The position numbers were made by a program, and so were the translations under genes. A stretch of 36,626 nt of DNA, from IMG/VR virus record IMGVR_UViG_3300005915_000052, positions 1 through 36,626 of that record. One strand, written 5' to 3'. Under the pieces are notes generated by a model that made no database searches, was not told the origin of the DNA, and worked only from the letters and a program-made list of their open reading frames with translations. This stretch comes from a virus. Shown here piece by piece: positions 18,362 through 26,621 of this stretch (its first letter is position 1; every line of letters begins with the position of its first letter).

Positions 18362-19345
18362 TTATATTGCTGGTAATATAATAGTCGTAGTCAAAGAAAC
18401 GACACCTCTATACAACCAACCGTTTATTGGGTCCATTGATTCTCCAACCGCATTAGAGATCCATCCCTTAGTCCAACGATAACCATTATCGCCAGTTGGT
18501 TGGGTTAAGAGAGGGTATTGAATAGGATCGTCAACTGGAGCACCGCGATAGTCTAAATCGTAAGGATAACTCCCGCTTTCTTTAAGTATTTTTCTATTAA
18601 TAAGATAAAGAGATTTATCGTTTTGCATACTTAAAATATCAATCCACTGATTTTTATCAAAATTATTTTCTGTCATAATATAAAGAGCGACATCTTGATC
18701 TACCCATTGTCCACCCCCCAATTGATATGGACGAAAAGTTCTATTTGGAACCACTTCCACACCAATTGCTGGTAGAGAACGTCGTATGTCTGATAATTGA
18801 CCCCAATCTCCAGAACCCATTTGTAAATAAGTGCTTCTTTCAATACGATTAGATTCAAACATTAATTCTTGGAAAAACGGTTTATTAGCTGGTACAAAAC
18901 TAATTATTCTATAAGAAAAATTAGCTTCTACTCTAGAAGAAGTACTAACCGTATTAGCAAAAACAACTCTTCCATTAGGATAATCTATATAATGTTCGTA
19001 ATCTGTTCCTGTAGACGGAGTTGCATAAAATGTACCACCAACATTTACTCCACTAGCTATTATTGGGGTCGGAGAAAAAGTTATACCACTTTCCCAAACC
19101 CAATCGCTTTTAAATCCTTCCCAGATCTGTCCATCTGTATATCGCGGATCTTTTACTGGCCTCAAACGAGCATAATTTCCTCCTAGCATACCACTGGCTT
19201 GGTCTCTTTGAATATTCTGATACGCACCAATATTAAGACCAGCCCATTTTAACCAAGAAATAAATCCCCACAATAAATTTTCATTATACTGGTCATGATG
19301 CACATTACTTACACCTTTAAATGTAAGCGGATCTCTGAGTCCCAT
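18362..19345 (-). CDS. Virion structural protein of the neck region (327 aa)
   Basis: Trp- and Tyr-rich protein beginning MGLRDPLTFKGVSNVHHDQY, with a central segment EHYIDYPNGRVVFA. Such composition and strand-rich character fit a neck, tail terminator or connector protein. GAGGAG precedes the ATG at 19345. It is the last gene of the neck operon, just before the tail-tube promoter-like element. The exact role cannot be assigned from sequence alone. Confidence 0.8.
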   Translation of the reverse strand: MGLRDPLTFKGVSNVHHDQYNENLLWGFISWLKWAGLNIGAYQNIQRDQASGMLGGNYARLRPVKDPRYTDGQIWEGFKSDWVWESGITFSPTPIIASGVNVGGTFYATPSTGTDYEHYIDYPNGRVVFANTVSTSSRVEANFSYRIISFVPANKPFFQELMFESNRIERSTYLQMGSGDWGQLSDIRRSLPAIGVEVVPNRTFRPYQLGGGQWVDQDVALYIMTENNFDKNQWIDILSMQNDKSLYLINRKILKESGSYPYDLDYRGAPVDDPIQYPLLTQPTGDNGYRWTKGWISNAVGESMDPINGWLYRGVVSLTTTIILPAI

Positions 19346-19359
19346 TTATTTTTTCTCCT

Positions 19360-20064
19360 CTAAGATCTTTGTATAATAAGAATTGCTCTTGCAAAATGAC
19401 GCATAATATCAAGTCGAGCTTCATCTAAAGCTCTAGTAATCCAATTATTATTTATAGTACCAGAATATTTTAATGGAACTCTCCACATTTTTTGAGTGTT
19501 AGCTTGACCAGCAACACTTTTATCACCTCTATGAAACATAAGCCCTAAACCAGTACGACTTTTACTACTATTAACTGCTCTATAATAATGGGTTCTTATA
19601 ATAATTCTTTTTCCTAATGTTAATAACCATTCTAACCAAGGAATTGGCGTACTTTCTCCTTGTTGATTTACCGATATATATTGAGATGCTGGACTACTAA
19701 GCACTTTTTGAAAATCCGCATAAATAGCACTCACATATATAGACCCACGCAAATTTTGTCCTTTTACACAAGTATGCTGCCAACCAACACGTATTTCGTT
19801 AGACCAAATTCTAAAAAGCTCTTCACATTCTCCAACAGGATCTACAATACCAAGTTGAGCCTGTAAATCATGTGAAGCAGAAGAAATAAGGGATTTATAT
19901 TCTGGAGCATCGCGAATTTTTTGCATAATTGTTCTGCGAACTTGTGCTTCAAAGGAATGTCCAATACTTTTGTTTAAAAAATCATCTACCATAGTAGCTA
20001 AATTATTGAGCACTCTATTAGTAAAAACCCTTTCATTTTCTACTAATTCCATTACTATATCCAT
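19360..20064 (-). CDS. Head-tail connector / neck protein (234 aa)
   Basis: Residues ~140-225 hold PIPWLEWLLTLGKRIIIR, SRTGLGLMF and WRVPLKYSGTINNNWITRAL, a pattern I associate with neck or head-closure proteins in large tailed phages. The N-terminal half is helical. GGTGGAGGA precedes the ATG at 20064, and that ATG overlaps the upstream stop by one base (TAATG), indicating coupled translation. Order after the connector genes supports a head-closure or tail-joining role; the precise class is uncertain. Confidence 0.75.
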   Translation of the reverse strand: MDIVMELVENERVFTNRVLNNLATMVDDFLNKSIGHSFEAQVRRTIMQKIRDAPEYKSLISSASHDLQAQLGIVDPVGECEELFRIWSNEIRVGWQHTCVKGQNLRGSIYVSAIYADFQKVLSSPASQYISVNQQGESTPIPWLEWLLTLGKRIIIRTHYYRAVNSSKSRTGLGLMFHRGDKSVAGQANTQKMWRVPLKYSGTINNNWITRALDEARLDIMRHFARAILIIQRS

Positions 20065-20621
20065 TATCCTCCACCCTCTCTCGTAAAATAACCAATAAAA
20101 AATCTCTTCTTATCTAAACCCCAAGGAATACATTCTCCCTTTCTTTGGACAAAATATCTACGAATTCCCTGAATATCAGAACTAAGAAGGATTTTAGTCG
20201 CATTTTCTATTTTTGGTAAATCTTTCATATATCCAATAATCATCACAACATCTTGAGATGTCCCCCAATCTATATTTTTCATATTAATAAAACCCTTCAT
20301 TATATCATAAGAAGGATTATAATATACTCTTAAAGTAATATCTTCAGTAGATTCGGCTGTAAGTAATCCCCTACCATGACAAAGTGGGCAAAGTGTAAAG
20401 TTTGTGAATTCTTGCGGTCCATCAGCTTTATAAATATTAGAAGATCTACCAGTTTCTGGATCACGAAAACAATTAGAGCACTCATCTATTTTTGGGGGAT
20501 AATAAAGAGTACATGTAATACCAACAATATTTTCAAGAAGCCCACCACAAATCCAATTATATTCATCTATTATTTCAGACGAAATTGTGAATGATCCTCT
20601 AGTATTTTCAAAATTTGTCAT
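20064..20621 (-). CDS. Neck-region protein with a four-Cys zinc motif (185 aa)
   Basis: Two CxxC pairs, C48/C51 (CSNC) and C78/C81 (CPLCHGRG), resemble a zinc ribbon; the second pair with HGRG looks like half of a DnaJ-type CxxCxGxG element. The rest is strand-rich (EDITLRVYYNPSYDIMKGF) with GYMKDLPKIENA near the C-terminus. GAGAATAAA precedes the ATG at 20621. The stop overlaps the next ATG by one base. It lies among the head-tail joining genes, so a small structural adaptor stabilised by zinc is likely. The metal is inferred from Cys spacing only. Confidence 0.75.
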   Translation of the reverse strand: MTNFENTRGSFTISSEIIDEYNWICGGLLENIVGITCTLYYPPKIDECSNCFRDPETGRSSNIYKADGPQEFTNFTLCPLCHGRGLLTAESTEDITLRVYYNPSYDIMKGFINMKNIDWGTSQDVVMIIGYMKDLPKIENATKILLSSDIQGIRRYFVQRKGECIPWGLDKKRFFIGYFTREGGG

Positions 20622-20635
20622 TTTATTCTCAATAA

Positions 20636-20830
20636 TTAGGCGGTATAATAATCTTTATTATCAAATCGACCAGTTAATCTATCATTAATTTCTGAAGTCT
20701 CTATAGATGTTCCAACAAGCCTATCAAGGTATTTATGATTTCCACAAATATCCACCCCAACAATAGCTCTACCACCAACTACATTATTAGCAGAAATAAT
20801 TTTTACACATACATTTCCAGTATCAGCCAT
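20636..20830 (-). CDS. Small hypothetical protein of the neck operon (64 aa)
   Basis: A 64-residue product, MADTGNVCVKIISANNVVGG to its start, with a regular strand pattern and one NDRLTGRF segment near the end. AGAAAGG precedes the ATG at 20830, and the gene sits with short gaps (12-14 nt) between two neck genes in the same direction. No family recognised; the packing makes it a likely real gene. Confidence 0.65.
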   Translation of the reverse strand: MADTGNVCVKIISANNVVGGRAIVGVDICGNHKYLDRLVGTSIETSEINDRLTGRFDNKDYYTA

Positions 20831-20842
20831 TTCATTACCTTT

Positions 20843-21493
20843 CTAAAGATATTCAATATTCACATAAACTGAACCAAAATTACGAGTTACTTCCTCTACC
20901 ACCTTCGGAGAAATAGAGAAAACAATGAACCAATCATTCACAGAACTACGTTTGTATTGATATAAACCAGCATATTCCCCATCTTCTCCTGGACCTTTCC
21001 ATAATTGAATCCATTCACCACTTCCAGCATTTTCCCATTCTTCATAGTTTTTCGTATTTTCTACTTGGACCCTCCCAGGATGAATAATTTCTGCTATTTT
21101 TGCTCTCACACCAATAGGGAAATTATCTAAGCTAGTTCCATCATAAAGCTTTACTTTGGCTTCCATTATTTTAACAGAGGTCGCTGTTATAAATCTAATA
21201 TTAAGGACAGATTGATAATTTGGAATATAAGACAATTTTATTGGATCTATCAAATCATTAAGATAACCAGAAGAATTATTATAAAACTTAGTATTCCATG
21301 GTAATTGAGCTATACCCTGTTCTCTAGAATCTACAAGGTAAGTATTTGTTTGCCAATCTCCAACAGAAACATGTTCTTCTCTTCCACCTCTACCATAAAA
21401 ACCTAGTTTATAATCACTCTCTTTAATATTTAAACGATCTCCGCCAATAAAAGTAAGAAAGTTTATACCATTATTTTCATCGTAATTTGCCAT
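20843..21493 (-). CDS. Hypothetical neck / head-completion protein (216 aa)
   Basis: Strand-rich, with a Gly/Trp-containing segment EWIQLWKGPGEDGEYAGLYQ and a C-terminus FGSVYVNIEYL typical of a beta-barrel edge. Middle residues 65-150 contain IKLSYIPNYQSVLNIRF. AGAAGG lies about 11 nt before the ATG at 21493, which is 2 nt from the upstream stop. It follows the connector-like gene and may be a head-completion component. The function is a guess from order. Confidence 0.7.
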   Translation of the reverse strand: MANYDENNGINFLTFIGGDRLNIKESDYKLGFYGRGGREEHVSVGDWQTNTYLVDSREQGIAQLPWNTKFYNNSSGYLNDLIDPIKLSYIPNYQSVLNIRFITATSVKIMEAKVKLYDGTSLDNFPIGVRAKIAEIIHPGRVQVENTKNYEEWENAGSGEWIQLWKGPGEDGEYAGLYQYKRSSVNDWFIVFSISPKVVEEVTRNFGSVYVNIEYL

Positions 21494-21495
21494 TT

Positions 21496-22020
21496 TTAGG
21501 AAAACCTTCTTCTATTCCCATCACCAAATGAATCTAAATTTGTACTTGATCCACCGCCCATACCAATATTATACGGACCTAAAATTGCTTCACCCACAGA
21601 ACCATCTCCAACATGATATGCAACACGAGCATTTTCATATCTCTCTCTAGCCGCATTAAATAAATGTCTCTTCTCCTCAGCAGATGCTCTCATATCTATG
21701 GCAGAAGGCCCATCTTTTAAAGACACAGCTTTAGTAGCAGATGTTCTATAATCACTTTCTGCCACCATAATAGCAGCTTTAAAAGCAGTAAGTAATTGAA
21801 AAAATCTTCCGTTTTGACCTTTACCGGCAGGATCAGGAGAAATAGAATCATCAGAAATATCTACTCTATAGTCATAACTAAAATCTTCGCTCATAACCAC
21901 ATCTAAAGCGGCAACAGTAATAAGAGTTTTTAGTCTTACATCAGAATATGTATAACCAGTATCCAAATCATCATCGTCAATTAATGAACGCACCATACGA
22001 ATTATATCATTCGGCCACAT
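21496..22020 (-). CDS. Head-tail connector (adaptor) protein (174 aa)
   Basis: The helical, acidic N-terminus MWPNDIIRMVRSLIDDDDLD is followed by VRLKTLITVAALDVVM, a layout seen in gp6/gp15-like head-tail adaptors that bind under the portal. Residues ~78-145 are a long helix containing FQLLTAFKAAIMVAESDYRT and RYENARVAYHVG. The C-terminus is Gly/Ser-rich. AAGGA precedes the ATG at 22020. It is the first larger gene after the post-capsid small genes, the right place for an adaptor. Assigned by fold pattern and position. Confidence 0.75.
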   Translation of the reverse strand: MWPNDIIRMVRSLIDDDDLDTGYTYSDVRLKTLITVAALDVVMSEDFSYDYRVDISDDSISPDPAGKGQNGRFFQLLTAFKAAIMVAESDYRTSATKAVSLKDGPSAIDMRASAEEKRHLFNAARERYENARVAYHVGDGSVGEAILGPYNIGMGGGSSTNLDSFGDGNRRRFS

Positions 22021-22032
22021 ATTTATATATCC

Positions 22033-22179
22033 TTACAAATCAGTATTTATAATATCAAAAAAGAATTCATCAACACTATAAAATTGGTTAGCCAATACAT
22101 ACGTACTTATACCATTATTATATTGTTCAATAATACAAATTTTGTTATTTTCTAAATTATTTTGTGAATTAGTTATCAT
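22033..22179 (-). CDS. Very small protein (48 aa)
   Basis: A 48-codon frame fills the gap between the 37-aa gene and the connector gene. Its ATG lies inside the last codons of the 37-aa gene (11-nt overlap) and its stop is 12 nt before the next ATG. The product includes CIIEQYNNGISTYVLANQFY and ends SVDEFFFDIINTDL. No convincing Shine-Dalgarno is seen, so translation would rely on coupling. The composition is protein-like, with hydrophobic and aromatic residues in ordered spacing. Function unknown. Confidence 0.6.
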   Translation of the reverse strand: MITNSQNNLENNKICIIEQYNNGISTYVLANQFYSVDEFFFDIINTDL

Positions 22180-22282
22180 TATAAATTTTCGTATACTCTA
22201 AAATTTGCTGATTCGATATTTCAGCATATGTACGACCAAGCGGATCATTACTAATCTCTTCGTTGAGAATAAAATATTTCAT
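22169..22282 (-). CDS. Very small conserved-looking protein (37 aa) with NDPLGRTYAE motif
   Basis: The ATG at 22282 overlaps the preceding stop by one base (TAATG), and AAGGAG lies just upstream, an excellent translation start. The product contains NDPLGRTYAEISNQQILEY. A DPLGRGYA-type segment occurs in small or N-terminal parts of phage neck proteins, so this may be a free-standing version. It sits first after the 248-aa gene and before the connector. Strong start signals and the recognisable motif make it probably real, although only 114 nt long. Confidence 0.7.
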   Translation of the reverse strand: MKYFILNEEISNDPLGRTYAEISNQQILEYTKIYNDN

Positions 22283-23028
22283 TATTTCTCCTTATTAATA
22301 ATAATATTGCCCAAACCAAATACCGCTTTTTTTCTAATATCTACATCAATATTTTTATCAACTATTTTATCTCCAGTACCAGAAGAAAATCCTGGTAAAT
22401 CTCTCCATGAAACATATCTATTTCTTTTTTTTGTTTTATCTGTCCTATCAGATGATATAATTAAATCTCTGGCCTTTTTATCATCAAAATCCTCCGTAGA
22501 GACAAAGAAAAAATGTTTCAAATCTACTCCACCAGCAGGCCAGAATTTATTCTCATCTATACAATGAGAAGTATAATATTCTATACCATCCCATATTCTT
22601 CTTGCATTATCTATAGAATAATCGCTTTCGCCATCATACCAAATCTCTCCTCCGTTTTCTCCAAAAAATGGCATTCCATCGCTTATATGTCTTTTAATAT
22701 AAGTTACTACATCCATATTATAATTGGGATTGGTAGAATAAGGAGAATAAACAACGCTCTCTCCAGACCATAAATCTCTTTTTATAACTTCCTGACGACT
22801 AACTCTTTCAAATCGATAACGATATATTTTTGCAAGAGAAGACTGAAGAAGAGGATAAGACTTACCAAGAAAACCACCTACCCTTGGTTGCCACGGATCA
22901 TTATTAAGACGAGGCCAAAAAATATGTTCTGCATTTTTCCACAAAATTTGTTTATCATTAAAAACACAAAGAATATCCCCATCATCATATTGCGGAGATT
23001 TTCCGATTTTGAGAACTATTTCAGCCAT
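22282..23028 (-). CDS. Hypothetical structural-region protein (248 aa)
   Basis: First gene after the capsid terminator. It begins MAEIVLKIGKSPQYDDGDIL, has Trp-rich segments (LWKNAEHIFWPRLNN, DPWQPRVGGFLGKSY) and a basic C-terminal end. AAAGGG precedes the ATG at 23028. Its position between the major capsid gene and the head-tail adaptor suggests a head-completion or accessory capsid role. I do not recognise the family or any catalytic motif. Confidence 0.75.
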   Translation of the reverse strand: MAEIVLKIGKSPQYDDGDILCVFNDKQILWKNAEHIFWPRLNNDPWQPRVGGFLGKSYPLLQSSLAKIYRYRFERVSRQEVIKRDLWSGESVVYSPYSTNPNYNMDVVTYIKRHISDGMPFFGENGGEIWYDGESDYSIDNARRIWDGIEYYTSHCIDENKFWPAGGVDLKHFFFVSTEDFDDKKARDLIISSDRTDKTKKRNRYVSWRDLPGFSSGTGDKIVDKNIDVDIRKKAVFGLGNIIINKEK

Positions 23029-23058
23029 AAAAATACCCTTTTAATAAATATTCTTTAT

Positions 23059-23072
23059 ATTGTATTATGTAC
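23059..23072 (-). promoter_or_regulatory. Possible promoter for the neck operon
   Basis: On the minus strand the segment reads GTACATAATACAAT, matching GTGTATAATATAAT from the capsid and strand-switch elements at 11 of 14 positions. It lies 26-36 nt after the terminator U-tract and about 30 nt before the 248-aa gene, so it could restart transcription of the neck genes. It is a weaker copy and no -35 hexamer is visible. Confidence 0.35.
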
Positions 23073-23088
23073 CTTTATAAAATTTTTC

Positions 23089-23122
23089 CAAAAAAAAACC
23101 CCCACAATATAGCAGGGGTTTG
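23089..23122 (-). terminator. Rho-independent terminator after the major capsid gene
   Basis: Minus-strand sequence AAACCCCTGC, a short loop containing TATATT, then GTGGGGGTTT followed by a run of U (nine A on the plus strand, 23090-23098). The stem pairs AAACCCC with GGGGTTT. It begins 16 nt after the capsid stop and would end the capsid transcript. Confidence 0.85.
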
Positions 23123-23137
23123 TATAGTATAATTACT

Positions 23138-24139
23138 TTAGAGTGAAAGTGCTATGCATCTTCGGTTATCAAGAATACCGAAACCACCTTCCCACCATCC
23201 ATAATAACCAGCTCTTTGCAGTCTATGAAGAGTAGGATCTTCAAATAATACAACGTCCTGTTTGACCGGCATAACAAAAGAGTCGTCTTTACTCTTATCA
23301 ACACCGACCATTAATTCAACGTCACCACTAGCTAAACTACCACCAAGAGTATTAGTAAAATAAAGTTGGTATTCTTGGTTTTCGCCAAACTCATCAATAT
23401 CATGCAAATTAACATTAAAGACTCTATTTAAACTACCGTCAGCAGCAGTAAAAATCTCTCGGCGAGTCATTTCATCAATTTGATCAACGCCCCAGTCTCT
23501 GATATCTTCCATAGCTTCTGGGCTCAAATAAAGATCAGAAAGTGCCCCTTTGTTTACAGAAGTACTATTACCACCACCTTGGCGTCTCATAGTAGTTTTA
23601 CCAAGACTCACAACCCTCTTAGTAAATTGACCAGCAGCAGCAGCATTATCATAAACTATAATATTACGATCTACAACTGCATTAAGAAGAGTATGCCATC
23701 CATCGTCATTTTTCTTTTTAACAAAACTTGCCTCTAAAACCTGCATAGAACGGCCTACAATATCCCATCTTGCTTCCCTTGCATATCTAAGAAGCCAATC
23801 AATAGACGAACCAATTCCATAGGTAGGAATCATGATATAATCGCCTTCAATATGCTGCTCAGGTATACGACCATGCTGCGGAATAGAATAGGCAACATAA
23901 TCTCTCTCAGTACCAGGGGCAATTGGATCAAGCGGCCATTCTGGAGGAGCACCTGGACCAAGTGGAGTTTCGGTAAAGATTTCACTAACAATATCACCCG
24001 AAAGAACTCCCTCGCGAAGAGGTGTCTGAAGTGCTACAGCTAGTTGTGCAGCCGCTAGTTCTGCCTCATCTTTATTAGCAGAAGTAGTTCGTACTAAAAG
24101 CTCATTCATTTCTGGAGTAGGTTGAAACTTCTTAATCAT
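23138..24139 (-). CDS. Major capsid protein (333 aa, HK97-type fold expected)
   Basis: Placed after protease-scaffold and small capsid genes and followed by a strong terminator, the classic location of the major head protein. The N-terminal ~70 residues are helical and charged (TSANKDEAELAAAQLAVALQ), like the cleaved delta or spacer region. Residues 75-110 hold PQHGRIPEQHIEGDYIMIPT. The central part has a long helix (YAREARWDIVGRSMQVLEAS) and LSDLYLSPEAMEDIRDWGVD, a phrase typical of HK97-fold capsid A-domains. I selected the ATG at 24139, since AGGAG sits 9 nt upstream; an ATG 9 nt earlier is too close to that site. The end is WWEGGFGILDNRRCIALSL. Confidence 0.92.
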   Translation of the reverse strand: MIKKFQPTPEMNELLVRTTSANKDEAELAAAQLAVALQTPLREGVLSGDIVSEIFTETPLGPGAPPEWPLDPIAPGTERDYVAYSIPQHGRIPEQHIEGDYIMIPTYGIGSSIDWLLRYAREARWDIVGRSMQVLEASFVKKKNDDGWHTLLNAVVDRNIIVYDNAAAAGQFTKRVVSLGKTTMRRQGGGNSTSVNKGALSDLYLSPEAMEDIRDWGVDQIDEMTRREIFTAADGSLNRVFNVNLHDIDEFGENQEYQLYFTNTLGGSLASGDVELMVGVDKSKDDSFVMPVKQDVVLFEDPTLHRLQRAGYYGWWEGGFGILDNRRCIALSL

Positions 24140-24186
24140 TTTTATCATCTCCTAGTTAAAATTTATTTACTGTTATCATCAAATTA

Positions 24187-24657
24187 TTATACTGGTAAAT
24201 TAACCCATATTTTATAATATCCATCAGCATCAGCAGTACCCTCAAATCGACCAATAGATTTTGGATAAGTTTGATCTACAACAATTGCGTCACAAAGTAA
24301 ACCGCTTTGATGAACAAATATCGGATCACCAGCAGATGGAGTACATTGTGGGTTAATCGAATTGGTAAGTACCCAACCCTGTTTCAGAATTGTGATTTTA
24401 CTACCCTTTTGGACTTCGTCTTTGTGTTCATTAATATGTTGTCTTGTTAAATCAAGATCAACAACATCATTAAGCAAAATGCCAAGAGGCATATAACCAG
24501 AAGAAGTTGTAAGATAACGAGCTTCATTAGCCGACTGATCAAGAGCAGCACCGGAACCAGCAGTATACTGACCAACACAACCACCTCTTGTACCAGTTGC
24601 ATTCATCACATAAGAAATATCAGTTATTGCTTCATATCTATTAGACTTTAAACCCAT
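24187..24657 (-). CDS. Small capsid / decoration protein candidate (156 aa)
   Basis: A beta-rich protein between the protease-scaffold and the major capsid gene, the usual place of head-stabilising or decoration proteins. It contains GYMPLGILLNDVVDLDLTRQ and KGSKITILKQGWVLTN, then PSAGDPIFVHQSG, a pattern I associate with capsid-associated proteins in which a recombination-like phrase of Gly/Val strands recurs. AAAGGGAG precedes the ATG at 24657. The decoration role is inferred from position and composition. Confidence 0.8.
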   Translation of the reverse strand: MGLKSNRYEAITDISYVMNATGTRGGCVGQYTAGSGAALDQSANEARYLTTSSGYMPLGILLNDVVDLDLTRQHINEHKDEVQKGSKITILKQGWVLTNSINPQCTPSAGDPIFVHQSGLLCDAIVVDQTYPKSIGRFEGTADADGYYKIWVNLPV

Positions 24658-24690
24658 TGATTTAATCTCCCTTTAATAATTTATCAAAAA

Positions 24691-26196
24691 TTACTTTTCA
24701 GTACTAGATTTGCCACCACGAATATATTTAGACACATCTAAAGCAAGTGCCTGCATCTTATTTGTATGTTCTTCGTTTTCGTCATCGGAAGCTGAAGATA
24801 AATCAGCATCATTACTCTCTTCTTCAAGATTATCTAGACTGCCCTCAGCAATTCCTTCACTACCTTCTTCATCATTCTCGTTAGATTTTGGAATCGTAGA
24901 ATCTTCTGAAACAGATTCGTTAGATTTATCAACAATTCTTTTATACATTGCGACAATTTCTACAAACTTTTCATCATCGAGACTAATAAATTTAGCCACA
25001 ACATTCTCAGACTCTGATTTATCTACACCCTCATCAATGAGCATAGAAACACGATTTACCTTTTTAGCTTCCACTTCCATAGAATCTAGACTAGCAACCA
25101 TTTGCCCAAACTTAGTTTTCATATCACTTAATGACTGCTCAATTTCTTTACGAGACTTTTCAGAATCATTATAAGAAGCTGTCATTTCATCTAATTTTAC
25201 TTTTATATTATCAACTTCAGTGCCTTTTACGGCAATTTCTGTATCTTTAGCTTCTAATTTAGAACAAACAACCTGTTCGTCCATATCACGCAACCTTTTT
25301 TGAGCATTTGCAAGATCTTTCTCTAAGTCACTAATTTTTTCCTTATATTCATTTGAACGATCAATATTATCAGACATAAAAGAATCTCCCTCTGTATAAG
25401 TATTTAATACGAAATTAATTTGCTTTTTATCATCAATAAATTCACCAATGAAGGGATTAACATTACCCTTGCCAAATAAGAAAATACTATTAGGATTAGC
25501 TGGATTTTTAACCAATCCATTACCAATAAAGGCAAGATCACGAATTATTCTCCCAAGTTTAGCATTTCCATACGTGCCTTTCCCACCATAAGCTCGTAAA
25601 TGTTTAGTTAAAAATGCTGTACTTTCATTTCTTTGTACAACAGTATTTTCTCCATTTTCAGACTTAAAACCATAATCAAAATTATCAAAGAGACACTCCA
25701 TAGAGACATACCAAGAGCCAGCAAGAATTTCTTCTATAAGTTGTGCTCTTTCTTGTTTTAGTTCTTCATCCCTCTGATCAACAGATTTATATATAACACT
25801 TTGAGTAATTAAATTAAATTGATCCGGCAATTCGTCTTCTACAATATCGTCGGGAATTAATTCATCATCAAAAGTATATCCAAAAGAATCTATAACATGA
25901 CCAATAATTTGGCGTGGTTTATGGTGTAAATTAAATGGTTTATTTGATACGGTTTTACGAGCAGCCCAAGTTTCATGTTTATCAAAAATATCATCGTTTT
26001 TATTCCAACCTAGAGTAACATAAATATTTTTGGCTGGAAAAAGATCATTCACGGTAATATTTGCTTTATCAAAATTTAAACTTAATTGAGTAACATTATC
26101 GGTACTAGGAGTTAAAAGCGAATTAGCTACGACAACATTATAATTACTAATAGCCAATTCAAGATTGTCTTTTTTTTCACATTTGTAAATTTTCAT
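24691..26196 (-). CDS. Prohead protease fused to scaffolding domain (501 aa)
   Basis: Residues ~1-265 resemble a prohead maturation protease of the T4 gp21 type: HHKPRQIIGHVIDSF provides candidate catalytic His (H91/H92 or H100), and SWYVSMECLF gives the candidate nucleophile Ser165 with nearby acids. Residues ~280-385 are a heptad-rich coiled coil (EKISDLEKDLANAQKRLRDM), followed by an acidic Ser/Glu-rich tail (430-485) and a basic end, as in head scaffolds. Protease and scaffold in one chain would let the scaffold be removed by its own protease. Its promoter-like element lies 37-50 nt upstream; the Shine-Dalgarno before the ATG at 26196 is weak. The triad is proposed from motif context, not proven. 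Confidence 0.85.
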   Translation of the reverse strand: MKIYKCEKKDNLELAISNYNVVVANSLLTPSTDNVTQLSLNFDKANITVNDLFPAKNIYVTLGWNKNDDIFDKHETWAARKTVSNKPFNLHHKPRQIIGHVIDSFGYTFDDELIPDDIVEDELPDQFNLITQSVIYKSVDQRDEELKQERAQLIEEILAGSWYVSMECLFDNFDYGFKSENGENTVVQRNESTAFLTKHLRAYGGKGTYGNAKLGRIIRDLAFIGNGLVKNPANPNSIFLFGKGNVNPFIGEFIDDKKQINFVLNTYTEGDSFMSDNIDRSNEYKEKISDLEKDLANAQKRLRDMDEQVVCSKLEAKDTEIAVKGTEVDNIKVKLDEMTASYNDSEKSRKEIEQSLSDMKTKFGQMVASLDSMEVEAKKVNRVSMLIDEGVDKSESENVVAKFISLDDEKFVEIVAMYKRIVDKSNESVSEDSTIPKSNENDEEGSEGIAEGSLDNLEEESNDADLSSASDDENEEHTNKMQALALDVSKYIRGGKSSTEK

Positions 26197-26232
26197 AATT
26201 TATATTTACCAAAAAAAATAATTATCTACTCG

Positions 26233-26253
26233 ATTATATTATACACTTTTTTT
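26233..26253 (-). promoter_or_regulatory. Promoter-like element before the capsid operon
   Basis: On the minus strand the element reads AAAAAAAGTGTATAATATAA and continues TCG, with a TATAAT hexamer preceded by GTG. An A-rich upstream flank includes AGAAAAATAATAAA, shared with the tail-tube element. The -35 position is ATAATA, not consensus. It lies in the 66-nt gap between the 113-aa gene and the protease-scaffold gene, so it should raise capsid gene expression. Confidence 0.65.
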
Positions 26254-26262
26254 ATTTTTTTA

Positions 26263-26604
26263 TTATTTTTCTAACACGCCAAAATATTTGGCAATATCTA
26301 ATGCAACATTATTTGTGTTTATTTTGCCTACGAAACTAGGCAAATTATTATCATAAACACAGTTACCACAAGCACTTATGTCATTATACTGACTGTGACT
26401 AGACGAATAATAACTAACTTTTTTAATTATTCCGTTCTCATCTTTATTAGCTACTTCTACCACAAGTTCTAAATGTTTATCTTTGGAATTATCAAAAGAA
26501 TATTGATAACAACTTACGCCGTTGACATCAGATACTTTTTTACCATCAATTTCCACAATAAAATTTTTTTTATCCGTATCTATATTTATCACTACAATAG
26601 CCAT
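26263..26604 (-). CDS. Small hypothetical protein after the portal (113 aa)
   Basis: I set the start at the ATG at 26604 because GGGAG lies about 10 nt upstream; the longer frame begins with a TTG overlapping the portal end. The product begins MAIVVINIDTDKKNFIVEID and is strand-rich, then contains an HSQYNDISACGNCVYDNN segment with a CxxC pair. It is the last gene before the capsid promoter-like element. No family recognised; a small head-associated protein would suit the location. Confidence 0.7.
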   Translation of the reverse strand: MAIVVINIDTDKKNFIVEIDGKKVSDVNGVSCYQYSFDNSKDKHLELVVEVANKDENGIIKKVSYYSSSHSQYNDISACGNCVYDNNLPSFVGKINTNNVALDIAKYFGVLEK

Positions 26605-26621
26605 ATTATATTTTCTCCCAT

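Noticed and set aside
17158-19345. Contractile tail sheath
   Set aside because: Neither of the two proteins here has sheath size or features; both look like neck or tube proteins.
24710-25174. Plus-strand open frame of 154 codons
   Set aside because: Antisense of the coiled-coil and acidic part of the protease-scaffold gene; the Ser-rich product mirrors Glu/Asp codons on the other strand.
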